A stretch of DNA of 64,000 bases. It comes from an uncultured Thalassotalea sp. GTDB taxonomy: Bacteria; Pseudomonadota; Gammaproteobacteria; Enterobacterales; Alteromonadaceae. The number at the start of each line of letters is the position of its first letter. Within the stretch, counting starts at the first letter, position 1. Location of the stretch: the NCBI GenBank assembly GCA_947492575.1, contig CANLNK010000004.1, forward strand, positions 1 through 64,000. Direction: 5' to 3'. Shown piece by piece: positions 18,238 to 26,373 of this stretch. The notes under the pieces were generated by a model. The model was not told the DNA's origin. It ran no database searches and worked only from the letters and a program-made list of their open reading frames with translations. The position numbers and the translations under genes were made by a program.

Positions 18238-19020
18238 ATGCTGTCGAAGTTTAGCCATAGAGTAATTCTAATAATTGTACTGTATCTGTTTTCTCAAACC
18301 CAAGCTAAGGCAGTAAATAATAGTAATCGTACGATCAAAATTGCTGCAATTGATTGGTGCCCTCAATTATGTATCGATACTTTAAATCCTGGATACGTTA
18401 ACGAAATAATTAGAAGTATCTATCCTTCAAATTTATATAAGCTAGAGGTAGATTACTTTCCCTGGTCAAGAGCCATCAAATTTGTTGAACAAGGAAAGTA
18501 TGATGCGCTTTTGTCACCAGCAAAAGCTGAGGCTCCAAACTTAAAGTATCCGCTTAATGCTATTGGTACCCAACAAATGTGTTTTTTTACTCTTAAAAGC
18601 AAACAATGGAGTTTTGATGGATCATTAAGTTTAAACGGTATGAGTATAGGTGTACCAAGAGATGCTTCCATCGAAGAGCTTAATGAGTTTATGGCCAGAA
18701 ACATCGAAAACTTTCAAGTCCAAACTTATTTGAGTAGATACGTCGAACAAAATTCATTTAAGCTTATAAAAGGTAGACTTGACACATTTTTGTCTACCAA
18801 ACAAACAACTATGTATGAGCTCAAGAGGTTAGGACTTTCAAATAAGATAAAGGAAGCTGGTTGCGTGAGTAAAGCAAATATTTATGTAGCTTTCACTCCA
18901 TTAAAAGCCAAAGAAAAATATATTCAAGAACTAATAAAACGGTTTGATAAACTAATGCCTGCAATGTCCGAATCTGGCGTAATTTCCAATATTATCAACC
19001 GATATGAAGCCAATAATTAG
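18238..19020 (+). CDS. Periplasmic substrate-binding protein (SBP_bac_3-like)
   Basis: About 260 residues. The ATG at 18238 has a strong AAAGGAG site and starts directly at a signal peptide (ILIIVLYLFSQTQAKA); an upstream in-frame ATG at 18187 is less likely. The mature part reads IKIAAIDWCPQLCID, then YFPWSRAIKFVEQGKYDALL, typical of transporter-type solute-binding domains of the amino-acid class. There are no ABC partners nearby, so it may be a stand-alone sensor. Confidence 0.75.
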   Translation: MLSKFSHRVILIIVLYLFSQTQAKAVNNSNRTIKIAAIDWCPQLCIDTLNPGYVNEIIRSIYPSNLYKLEVDYFPWSRAIKFVEQGKYDALLSPAKAEAPNLKYPLNAIGTQQMCFFTLKSKQWSFDGSLSLNGMSIGVPRDASIEELNEFMARNIENFQVQTYLSRYVEQNSFKLIKGRLDTFLSTKQTTMYELKRLGLSNKIKEAGCVSKANIYVAFTPLKAKEKYIQELIKRFDKLMPAMSESGVISNIINRYEANN

Positions 19021-19063
19021 TAACTTATGGCTTTTAAATAAACAACTTTTGAATAGAATGATA

Positions 19064-20086
19064 ATGAAAAAAACACATACCAAAACAATACTGCGCATGG
19101 CCACTGTGCTTGTGACTATTTCAAGTATCTATTTATTCGCCCCATGGGAGTTTGGTCTTTATTACTTAAAACCAATACCAAAAACAATTGAACAAGAATT
19201 GACTAATGCTGTAAATGAAAGGTTAGATGGCATCATAGTTTACGTAGCTCAGAAAGATAAAGACCCTGAATTTTATGCCGAGGGTTTTCACAATAGAGAT
19301 GAGAAAACTAAAGCTTATCCGCAGGCACTATTCAAGATTGCAAGTATTGCTAAGCTCTATGATGCCTCCGCAGCTGTTAAGCTTGTCACTAGAGGTCAGT
19401 TATCATTAGAACAGACTCTTGCTTTTTATCTTCCAGATCTTAGTGAGCGTATTCAATATTCCGACAGAATTACGCTGCGTATGTTGATTCAACATAGGAG
19501 TGGTATTCCGAATTTTACCGACCATGAAGGTTTTAATTGGGGGGAGTCTTCTTTAGATATGTTGGATTTAGTTCTTGATCAACCAGCTGATTTCGAACCC
19601 GATTCTGAGTACCGTTATTCAAATACCAATTATTACTTACTCCAGAAAATAATGACGAGAGTACTCGGTTATGATTATGGACGATTTATTAAAGAAGAAA
19701 TGTTAGCTCCGCTGGGGATTGCAAATACCTTTATGTCGGTAAGTGAAGTCGACCAAGGCAAATTAATGAGCGGTTACTTTGTTGGATATTCCGATGACTT
19801 CAAACATCTCGATCAAGGCATGGTAGCAACAGCTGAAGATGTTGGTCAGTTCTTGAGAGCTCTCAATGATGGCTCATTATTTACTCACGAAGAGGCCGCT
19901 ATTTATAAATCCTTGTATGAATTTCAACATGATGGATGGGTTCTTGGATACTGGAGCCGCGCTCGGTACTACAACGATATTGATACGGTTGTGATTCAAT
20001 TTGTGAATACTACCGGAGAAGATACGTTAATCCTTTCACAAATTGTCCACAATCGTATTATCGATATTATAAGAGAAACGCAATAA
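19064..20086 (+). CDS. Membrane-anchored serine hydrolase (beta-lactamase class C family)
   Basis: About 340 residues. An N-terminal hydrophobic segment serves as signal or anchor. The catalytic SxxK is seen as SIAK (in KIASIAKLYD), and the YxN motif appears as YSNTNYYLL. This fits the PBP4*/EstB/class C group that cleaves D-Ala peptides or esters. The third KTG box is not obvious. The frame extends upstream to 19004, overlapping the preceding gene; the ATG at 19064 was chosen, with 19058 equally possible. Confidence 0.8.
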   Translation: MKKTHTKTILRMATVLVTISSIYLFAPWEFGLYYLKPIPKTIEQELTNAVNERLDGIIVYVAQKDKDPEFYAEGFHNRDEKTKAYPQALFKIASIAKLYDASAAVKLVTRGQLSLEQTLAFYLPDLSERIQYSDRITLRMLIQHRSGIPNFTDHEGFNWGESSLDMLDLVLDQPADFEPDSEYRYSNTNYYLLQKIMTRVLGYDYGRFIKEEMLAPLGIANTFMSVSEVDQGKLMSGYFVGYSDDFKHLDQGMVATAEDVGQFLRALNDGSLFTHEEAAIYKSLYEFQHDGWVLGYWSRARYYNDIDTVVIQFVNTTGEDTLILSQIVHNRIIDIIRETQ

Positions 20087-20205
20087 GTAATTTAAGCAAA
20101 TGGTTGTAAAACTAAAATTGGATATAGTAGTTTTTAATTTACTTCACCTTTTTGAGGAGTTATAGCTAATAAGTTCTGAATCGACACTAATTTCCTAGAC
20201 GCCTC

Positions 20206-20226
20206 TTAGTTAGATAAACTAACTAA
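20206..20226. repeat. Hairpin upstream of a small frame
   Basis: TTAGTTAG (20206-20213) and CTAACTAA (20219-20226) form an 8-base stem with a 5-base loop. Outside it, GCCTCT and AGAGGTG continue as imperfect arms. It lies just before the AGAGGTG ribosome site of the small frame at 20243 and could regulate translation. Confidence 0.4.
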
Positions 20227-20242
20227 AAATACAGAGGTGCAT

Positions 20243-20356
20243 ATGAGCGGCAACTGCACAAAACATCAAGAAAATAGACATATTACTGCCTTCTTTACGT
20301 TTTATATTGTTAATCGAAGAGCCAATCAGCTTCAATTTACGTCTTCTTACCAGTAA
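20243..20356 (+). CDS. Possible 37-residue small protein
   Basis: An ATG with ribosome site AGAGGTG (20233-20239) opens a 37-residue frame beginning MSGNCTKHQENRH and ending SSYQ. No family is recognised. The good ribosome site and upstream hairpin are the only support; otherwise this 400-base gap holds no gene. Confidence 0.3.
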   Translation: MSGNCTKHQENRHITAFFTFYIVNRRANQLQFTSSYQ

Positions 20357-20428
20357 ATTAAGGCCATCTGTTCAAACAGGATACATATCGGAAATATCGC
20401 GATCGCTGCCTACGGCTGCTTAAAATAA

Positions 20429-20458
20429 ACAAACCCTATCAAAATTGATGGGGTTTGT
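20429..20458 (-). terminator. Terminator after the acyltransferase gene
   Basis: ACAAACCC (20429-20436) and GGGTTTGT (20451-20458) form a perfect 8-base stem. On the minus strand TTATTTTAAG follows. It sits 41 bases past the stop of the acyltransferase gene. Confidence 0.6.
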
Positions 20459-20498
20459 CAGAGGTCTGAAACCGAAAAATAAGCTCGGTTTTTTGCTT

Positions 20499-21731
20499 TT
20501 AAGGAGTCGAAAGACTTGTCGAGCTTGAGTCAGAGTTTGACAGTTTCCTAACTTTTTTACCGTTGAGGGTTTTGCCGATAAAGGTATTCCTTACAAATAG
20601 GTGATAGGCAAATAACGAAATTAATGTAGTTAACATACAAATAGCTATAAGCTTGAATAACCAGTGCATGGCTAACTCAGCTACCGCAATTTGTAGCCAA
20701 ATAACTATTGGTAAGTGAACAAGATAGATCCAGTAAGAAGCATCGGCCAAATAGCTTATACTTGGGCTTGATTTCTTAAAAAGCTTTCTACAAACGCCGA
20801 TTGTCAAAGTCGCTAGTAGCCACATCATCAATCCATACGTATACATAAACAGCATTTTAAATTCTTGATAATGTTGGTGGTAAGGTTTGCCTTCGTACTT
20901 AGCTAACATGATGCAAGATGCAATCGCCAAAATACACAAAATGACTTTGTTAACTGTAATGTTACTTAGGGTATTTAACAGCTCCTTTTGTCGGTGAAGC
21001 AGCCAACCTATTAAATAAAAACCAAGATATAAGAAATACACAGGCCACTGAGGAACAAGAGATTTATCAGGCGTATCAACCCCCCAACGCTGCATAAACC
21101 ATAAACATAATATTATAGGTAACGGTGCCACTATCGGCGACCAGAAACTTTTAGCCAACCAATTAATAAAATTGTCTGCTGTTGCAGTAATTTTAGATTT
21201 TAAAACTCCCAGATGTTCGGTCAAATACCTGAATATGATCACACCCAATGTAATAAGCATTAAATAATATAAGAACCACAAATGGGTGCCAACCAATAAG
21301 CTATGAGGTAGCTCGAGCAGGGATCCAAAGCCTTGATTCAATCCTTGCATTATATTGACTTCACCACGCATGCTATCAGAGCCCATCACCCAGCCAGAAA
21401 CCAATAATGGCCTTAGTACTATCCATCCAACGATAAAAGGGATGCCAATCCTAAACCACCTCGAAGTTAAAAATGCTTTTGCCCCCATCTGATGAAACTT
21501 CATATGGCTAAAATAACCAGAGACCAGAAAAAACAGCTCCATGCGGAATGAGTGTAAAACTAAACTTACAGTTGCTGCCAAATGACTGGTTGAAATGTCC
21601 ATGACTGCCCAGCCAATAAAAAATGGAAAAAACGATAAACCTGCGTGAAAAAACACGCCTAATAGCAATGCGAACGCTCTTACCGCATCAAGGTAATACA
21701 GGCGCTCTTTGGTATTTGATAAAGTATTCAT
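20499..21731 (-). CDS. Membrane acyltransferase family 3 protein
   Basis: About 410 residues with some ten hydrophobic segments. The N-terminus YYLDAVRAFALLLGVFFHAG carries the conserved His of Acyl_transf_3 (OafA/NodX/OpgC) proteins. SGYFSHMKFHQMG and SRWFRIGIPF follow as the second conserved block. These enzymes acylate sugars or glucans at the inner membrane. The ATG at 21731 was preferred over an in-frame start at 21770. It lies 48 bases from the secreted CIA30-like gene upstream and is probably in one operon with it. Confidence 0.85.
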   Translation of the reverse strand: MNTLSNTKERLYYLDAVRAFALLLGVFFHAGLSFFPFFIGWAVMDISTSHLAATVSLVLHSFRMELFFLVSGYFSHMKFHQMGAKAFLTSRWFRIGIPFIVGWIVLRPLLVSGWVMGSDSMRGEVNIMQGLNQGFGSLLELPHSLLVGTHLWFLYYLMLITLGVIIFRYLTEHLGVLKSKITATADNFINWLAKSFWSPIVAPLPIILCLWFMQRWGVDTPDKSLVPQWPVYFLYLGFYLIGWLLHRQKELLNTLSNITVNKVILCILAIASCIMLAKYEGKPYHQHYQEFKMLFMYTYGLMMWLLATLTIGVCRKLFKKSSPSISYLADASYWIYLVHLPIVIWLQIAVAELAMHWLFKLIAICMLTTLISLFAYHLFVRNTFIGKTLNGKKVRKLSNSDSSSTSLSTP

Positions 21732-21779
21732 GATTAGTTCACTATAGAGTTTACGGGGCCGAAGCCCCAATTTTAAGGT

Positions 21780-22364
21780 CTAGTAGAAGCTAACCTTGTC
21801 GACCGCAAAGTCGTATGAAGCATTCTGCATACTAATCGCCACAATACTCAAGCTCGCTAATGTAGCTGTGTTTAATGCAGATTGTTCTGACCATGCTCTT
21901 TTCATGTCAGCGAACGGCACTTTAATTTCGTGAAATTTACCGTTAGGAGCGACAGGAATTGGTGCAGCATGATAATCAAAGTTGGTCACTTCACTACTAT
22001 TAGCTGAAATAATTAGGCTGCCACTGTTTACCTTAAGACGTAGCTGAATGCCTTGGTAACCGCTGGCGTCAATGTGTTCTCCCATGTTAGCAAGTGGTAA
22101 CACTGAACTTGACCAGCCCGGCTGACCTCTAGGTGGAACAATCTCGCCATTAATTTCAATTACTCCGTTGTTCACTGTCACATTGGATTTAGATTGCCCG
22201 CCTACGGTCACGTCAGTCATAAATAAACGTTGCAAGCCTAGTTTGTTACTTGATTCGTGTTTAAAGTCATCGATAAGTAAACTTTTTTCAGCACTAATGC
22301 TCGAGAAACTTAAAACAGTTGCTAATAATGTTGTTGGTAAGATAAAAATAGATAGAGGTTTCAT
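21780..22364 (-). CDS. Secreted CIA30-like carbohydrate-binding-fold protein
   Basis: 194 residues with a signal peptide (about 1-25, ending SISAEK). The mature protein begins LLIDDFKHES and has the jelly-roll pattern of CIA30/galactose-binding-like proteins, e.g. YQGIQLRLKVNSGSL and FHEIKVPFADMKRAW. The function is unknown in bacteria. AAGG precedes the start. It is divergent from the sigma-factor gene, and a 13-base inverted repeat sits between them. Confidence 0.65.
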   Translation of the reverse strand: MKPLSIFILPTTLLATVLSFSSISAEKSLLIDDFKHESSNKLGLQRLFMTDVTVGGQSKSNVTVNNGVIEINGEIVPPRGQPGWSSSVLPLANMGEHIDASGYQGIQLRLKVNSGSLIISANSSEVTNFDYHAAPIPVAPNGKFHEIKVPFADMKRAWSEQSALNTATLASLSIVAISMQNASYDFAVDKVSFY

Positions 22365-22422
22365 AAGATTGCCTTGTTAGATTGAAAATATTAGGTATTT
22401 AACAAGTGACAATTAGCGAATT

Positions 22423-22462
22423 AAAGGTGACAAAAAATTAAAAAATTAATTTTGTCACCTTT
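22423..22462. promoter_or_regulatory. 13-base inverted repeat in the sigma-factor promoter region
   Basis: AAAGGTGACAAAA (22423-22435) and TTTTGTCACCTTT (22450-22462) are perfect arms around a 14-base AT-rich loop. It lies between the divergent CIA30-like gene (start 22364) and the sigma gene (start 22512). It may be an operator covering both promoters or a stable 5' hairpin. A partial copy GTGACAA lies at 22407-22413. Confidence 0.6.
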
Positions 22463-22511
22463 TGAAGATACTTGGCACATTGATAAAAATGCACGATACA
22501 ATGAGTGGAAA

Positions 22512-24128
22512 ATGAAGTTATTTAATAGACGACCAGCTATAGCCAACGCGACAGACTCGAGTTTGGTTTTATATTCTCTCGGTGGAGATAGAGATGCTTT
22601 TTGTCAAATAGTGACTCGTTACCAGAATTTGTTGTGCTCTATCGCATTCTCATCGTTGGGAGATATAAAACACAGTGAAGATGTAGCTCAAGAAACGTTT
22701 GTAGACGCATGGCGTAAGTTAGATACCTTGCAAGACCATAACAAACTCAAGGCTTGGCTATGTGGCATTCTTCGCTTTAAGATCAGCCATCATCGACGTA
22801 AAGATATAACTCAACCAGTAACTAACGCCGAGGAGTTTGATGAACAGTTGCTCGCTCAAGAAGAGGAACAGCTGGAACAAAAGGCCATAAACAAAGAGCA
22901 GCAAGAGCTTTTATGGTTGATGTTAGATAAGTTGGACGAGAAATATCGAGAACCTTTGGTACTTTTTTATAGAGAGCAACAATCAGTAGAAAAAGTAGCT
23001 GAAGAGTTAGATTTATCAAAAGACACTGCCAAACAGCGATTATCTAGGGGGAGAAAACTCCTAAAAGAAGCGATGTCAGGTTTTGTCGAAAATGCACTTA
23101 AATCAAGTATTCCCGGAGTTGCTTTTACCACTGGGGTAATGACAATAATTAGCACTATAGCACCTCCAGCAAAGGCTGCGGCAATAACCGCTGGGGTTGG
23201 AAAATCGACATCAATTTTTAGTTTTACTACTGTTGTTACCTTTCTAGCTGTGGTGTCAGGGCTTATAAGTTCTTTTTTTGGCTTACAAGCCAACTTAGCT
23301 CAGTCGAGAACCGAACGTGAGCGTAAGTTTGTGCTCAAATCTGCACTTCTATTTGTGGGGATCGCGCTAATGCTTGTGGTTAGTTTATTGGGATTAACGG
23401 AAGCTGCGATAAAGTCTTCAACTAACCTTGAGGTGTTCGCAGCTATATCTCAGGCTGTAGTGCTGTTGTTTATCATTGCTTATATTGGGTTGGTTAAAAA
23501 ACTATTTGCAGCAAGTCGTAAGATACGTAGACAGGAAAGGATCATTCAACCACAAGCTTTTGAAAGCCCAATTGACCAGCCTGAATCAAAAAATAGGGAT
23601 TATAAAAGCTCATGGTCATTGTTTGGCGTGCCTTTTATTCACGTTAAATTAGGTATGCATGAAGATGAGGATGAACAGGCATTTGGTTGGATTGCGGGAG
23701 GCACTAAAGCAAAAGCGTTATTATTTGCTTGGGGCGGGATAGCGGTTGCCCCTATAAGTGTAGGTATTATTTCAGTCGGGATATTTACCATAGGAGTTGT
23801 AGGTTTTGGATTGTTAGGGCTTGGTACCGTAGCTATTGGTGTCATTGCTTTTGGTGCCTCAGCAATCGGAATAAAAGCGTACGGTTCGTTATCTGCTTTA
23901 GGTTGGGAAAGTGCGGTCAGCAATGGTTTTTCTATAGCTAATGAGGCGGCGATTGGTAAAATTGCTGTAGCAAATATCGTTAATAATCAACAAGCGGAAG
24001 AAATGGTTCAGTGGTCAATCTATATAACAACTGCGCCTTGGTTGTTAGCTATCATATCCATATTTGTTATTTTTCCGTCAGCCCTCTACGCGAGAAAAGT
24101 AAAGAAAGCCATGGGCGAAAGAAGCTAA
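22512..24128 (+). CDS. ECF-type sigma factor fused to a membrane domain
   Basis: About 538 residues. Residues about 15-190 are a sigma-70 ECF factor: region 2 (DAFCQIVTRYQNLL, then SEDVAQETFVDAWRKL) and region 4 (REPLVLFYREQQSVEKVAEEL, then TAKQRLSRGRKLL). The remaining about 340 residues are membrane-embedded, with several hydrophobic helices. A C-terminal stretch has a glycine-spaced repeat pattern (ISVGIISVGIFTIGVVGFG). This links promoter recognition and an anti-sigma-like membrane part in one chain. The ATG at 22512 follows GTGGAAA; an in-frame TTG at 22452 lies inside the inverted repeat. No separate anti-sigma gene is adjacent. Confidence 0.8.
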   Translation: MKLFNRRPAIANATDSSLVLYSLGGDRDAFCQIVTRYQNLLCSIAFSSLGDIKHSEDVAQETFVDAWRKLDTLQDHNKLKAWLCGILRFKISHHRRKDITQPVTNAEEFDEQLLAQEEEQLEQKAINKEQQELLWLMLDKLDEKYREPLVLFYREQQSVEKVAEELDLSKDTAKQRLSRGRKLLKEAMSGFVENALKSSIPGVAFTTGVMTIISTIAPPAKAAAITAGVGKSTSIFSFTTVVTFLAVVSGLISSFFGLQANLAQSRTERERKFVLKSALLFVGIALMLVVSLLGLTEAAIKSSTNLEVFAAISQAVVLLFIIAYIGLVKKLFAASRKIRRQERIIQPQAFESPIDQPESKNRDYKSSWSLFGVPFIHVKLGMHEDEDEQAFGWIAGGTKAKALLFAWGGIAVAPISVGIISVGIFTIGVVGFGLLGLGTVAIGVIAFGASAIGIKAYGSLSALGWESAVSNGFSIANEAAIGKIAVANIVNNQQAEEMVQWSIYITTAPWLLAIISIFVIFPSALYARKVKKAMGERS

Positions 24129-24164
24129 TTTTTGTTATTACATTAGTTTAAAAATTCGTGAACT

Positions 24165-24350
<186 letters not shown>

Positions 24351-24586
24351 TCAGCCTCTAATTAGGTAGCCAAATTCGTTATACCACTACATAAGGCCTA
24401 AGCAAAAAGACTAGTGCAAACGTCTCTTCATAGCAGTCTGTCAGATAAAGTCCAAACCCATTCCTCGAAACCGTAAGATCAGATATGTGCTACTGCAACT
24501 TATAATTACTACAAATATGCAATAGTATTCACCTAACAGCTTGTTGTTTTTTGGGGTGCTTCGCGAAGTAAACCAGTTGTACTTGT

Positions 24587-25171
24587 TCAGTTCTTCTTGT
24601 TTTGCTCGCTGATAGCTTCTACAAGCTCACCCTGATCAACTAAATCTAAGTTTCGATTAAGTGAGGTAAGGTCTTTATACGCTTGCTTAACACTTGCTGT
24701 GTAAAGGTCACTATTTTCATCATAAAAGCTATTTGCTTTCAATTTCTCGATATCTTGCTTAGTGTGAATGAACTCGATAACGCCATATTGAGTATCAAAC
24801 TTCTTGCTAGAACCAGTTGTCATAACAACAACGTAATCAAACATCATTTGTGAAATAACAGACCATCGTGACAACACAGTTTCAGCTGTTACGACATTGA
24901 TTTGCCCTGAACGCAAAAAAGGAATTAGTGCCTCTAGCTTATTGTAAGGTGTAGACTTGGCAGTTGGGTTAACGTAAACACTGTGAGCTACTTTATCAAG
25001 CACTCCTGATCTAACATGACGCGCTAATGATTTGGTAAAGTTATCATGCTTTTCTGTAGGGAATAACTCTTTCAATTGAGTGCGTGTGAAAGCCCACAGA
25101 TTATTATCATCGGTTTCTTTCAACACATTCATCAATTCAATTACTGTCAATAAGGTATCGCCAAATAGCAA
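24587..25171 (-). CDS. AbiEi-like type IV antitoxin, orphan
   Basis: 194 residues. The N-terminal winged-helix part (WAFTRTQLKELFP) and the AbiEi-type core (SVYVNPTAKSTPYNKLEALI, then TAETVLSRWSVISQ) match the AbiEi antitoxin family. Such antitoxins repress their own promoter by binding inverted repeats, and one is present at 25179-25193. The expected toxin AbiEii is missing: downstream is only the IS3 stub. The start is uncertain: TTG at 25171, or an ATG at 25132 that would shorten the N-terminus. The protein may now act only as a DNA-binding regulator of the mobilisation region. Confidence 0.65.
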   Translation of the reverse strand: MLFGDTLLTVIELMNVLKETDDNNLWAFTRTQLKELFPTEKHDNFTKSLARHVRSGVLDKVAHSVYVNPTAKSTPYNKLEALIPFLRSGQINVVTAETVLSRWSVISQMMFDYVVVMTTGSSKKFDTQYGVIEFIHTKQDIEKLKANSFYDENSDLYTASVKQAYKDLTSLNRNLDLVDQGELVEAISEQNKKN

Positions 25172-25178
25172 ATAAAGT

Positions 25179-25193
25179 TACTATCTTATAGTA
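25179..25193. promoter_or_regulatory. Palindromic site at the AbiEi-like gene start
   Basis: TACTAT-CTT-ATAGTA is a perfect inverted repeat with 6-base arms, 8 bases upstream of the TTG start. It is a candidate site for autorepression by the AbiEi-like protein. Confidence 0.5.
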
Positions 25194-25272
25194 CCATATA
25201 TCAGACTACTTTTTAATCCCTGAGTTATTTCCATATTAAAATATTCACACTATGTCTAAGCGACAATAACAG

Positions 25273-25410
25273 CATTCACAGTATTAGAGTGCGAACAGAA
25301 AACATTACTTTGTCATTCACACTACGTTAGTGCGAAGCTTTAAAATGTCACTCTCTATGAGTGCGACACAAAATATTTAAAACAGATGTCACACTCACTG
25401 ACTGCGACAC
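25273..25410. repeat. Four iteron-like repeats, TCAC-N8-AGTGCGA
   Basis: TCAC followed after eight bases by AGTGCGA occurs at 25276, 25317, 25348 and 25389 (the last copy has ACTGCGA). Spacing is 41, 31 and 41 bases, close to whole helical turns. Each copy is itself a partial inverted repeat (CACT..AGTG). They lie in the 700-base non-coding region between the divergent AbiEi-like and MobC-like genes. They could be relaxosome binding sites, part of oriT, or a replication/partition site. Confidence 0.75.
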
Positions 25411-25476
25411 AAGAAAACGAAAACTGGAGTCACTTAGCAGCGCAGCTGCTGCCAAATAGGCAAAATGGCACTGGAA

Positions 25477-25492
25477 TTGCCATAAATGGCAA
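25477..25492. repeat. Palindrome in putative oriT region
   Basis: TTGCCAT-AA-ATGGCAA is a perfect inverted repeat. TGCCA/TGGCA elements are repeated around it (25450-25470). Inverted repeats next to a nick site are usual in oriT, and the relaxase genes lie 400 bases to the right. No nic consensus was recognised. Confidence 0.5.
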
Positions 25493-25790
25493 CAGTATTG
25501 TCATCTGTGACATTTTTACAGGCCTAATAAAATCAAATCCCCTTATTCTTTCAAAACCTTAATAACTTGACAAAAAATTAGTTTCTAGCAGGACCAATAT
25601 TTTTCATGCACGGACACTTCAAACCCTGTAAAATAAAGGCATGCAGCGTAGTTTAGCTCACAAATAAAACGACAATATATCAGTACTTTCATATTTATAA
25701 AAAAACGCTAAGCCAGCTATTGTTTATAATCCCATAAAAGCCTTAACACTACCGCTAACTTTTACAGGACTAATAAACACTGAATACTCA

Positions 25791-25804
25791 AAGCCTGTAG
25801 GCTT
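25791..25804. repeat. Short palindrome before mobC
   Basis: AAGCCT-GT-AGGCTT is perfect, 77 bases upstream of the MobC-like start. It may be part of oriT or a leader hairpin. Confidence 0.35.
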
Positions 25805-25880
25805 CTGCGCTATTACTAAAAATAAAAAAGGCCACAGGCCAACAACAAAACCAATAACAACAATAAAAAAGGTTATCAAA

Positions 25881-26363
25881 ATGGAAAATTCAAACGTAAC
25901 TCAAATCAAAAAAGCAAAACCTAAGCTTGGCCGAGAGCGTTTAAATGATGATGAAAAACGATTAAGTGTAGTTAAACTTTACTTAACCAAAGATGAAAAG
26001 GCATGGCTGCAAGACTTGCGCAAGCAAAGTGGCTATAAGCAAGATTCTCGCTTCATCTATGAACTCATTAAAGAAATGACTATTTCTGGTCACTTTGCAG
26101 TCGAAACGCAAGTTAAAGTAAACACTGACTTAATACGAGCAATTCAAGGCGTTGCTAACAATTGTAATCAAGCTATAGCTTTCACGCATTCAACGGGCAA
26201 TAGCGAACACTTAGCGCAATTTAGAAAGGAGCTATGCGGTGTTTTAAAGATACTTAAAAAAGTGTCTGATGAAATTAAGCAACACAAAGAATCTAAACAG
26301 GTTAACTTTCCAAACGTTCTCACTTTGGAAGAAGCGTTAAGAAACTTACCAAACGCGGCTTAA
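25881..26363 (+). CDS. MobC-like relaxosome accessory protein
   Basis: 160 residues. The ribbon-helix-helix-type N-terminal half (RLSVVKLYLTKDEKAWLQ) and the LKKVSDEIKQ C-terminal helix resemble MobC proteins, which bind oriT and help the relaxase nick it. AAGG lies 8 bases before the ATG. The relaxase gene follows after 10 bases. The non-coding repeat-rich region upstream is the likely binding target. Confidence 0.7.
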   Translation: MENSNVTQIKKAKPKLGRERLNDDEKRLSVVKLYLTKDEKAWLQDLRKQSGYKQDSRFIYELIKEMTISGHFAVETQVKVNTDLIRAIQGVANNCNQAIAFTHSTGNSEHLAQFRKELCGVLKILKKVSDEIKQHKESKQVNFPNVLTLEEALRNLPNAA

Positions 26364-26373
26364 GGAGTGCAGC

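Noticed and set aside
25273-25410. Four spaced repeats could be a CRISPR array
   Set aside because: The conserved part is only about 11 bases of each unit, spacing is 31-41 bases without unique spacers of constant length, and no cas genes are present.
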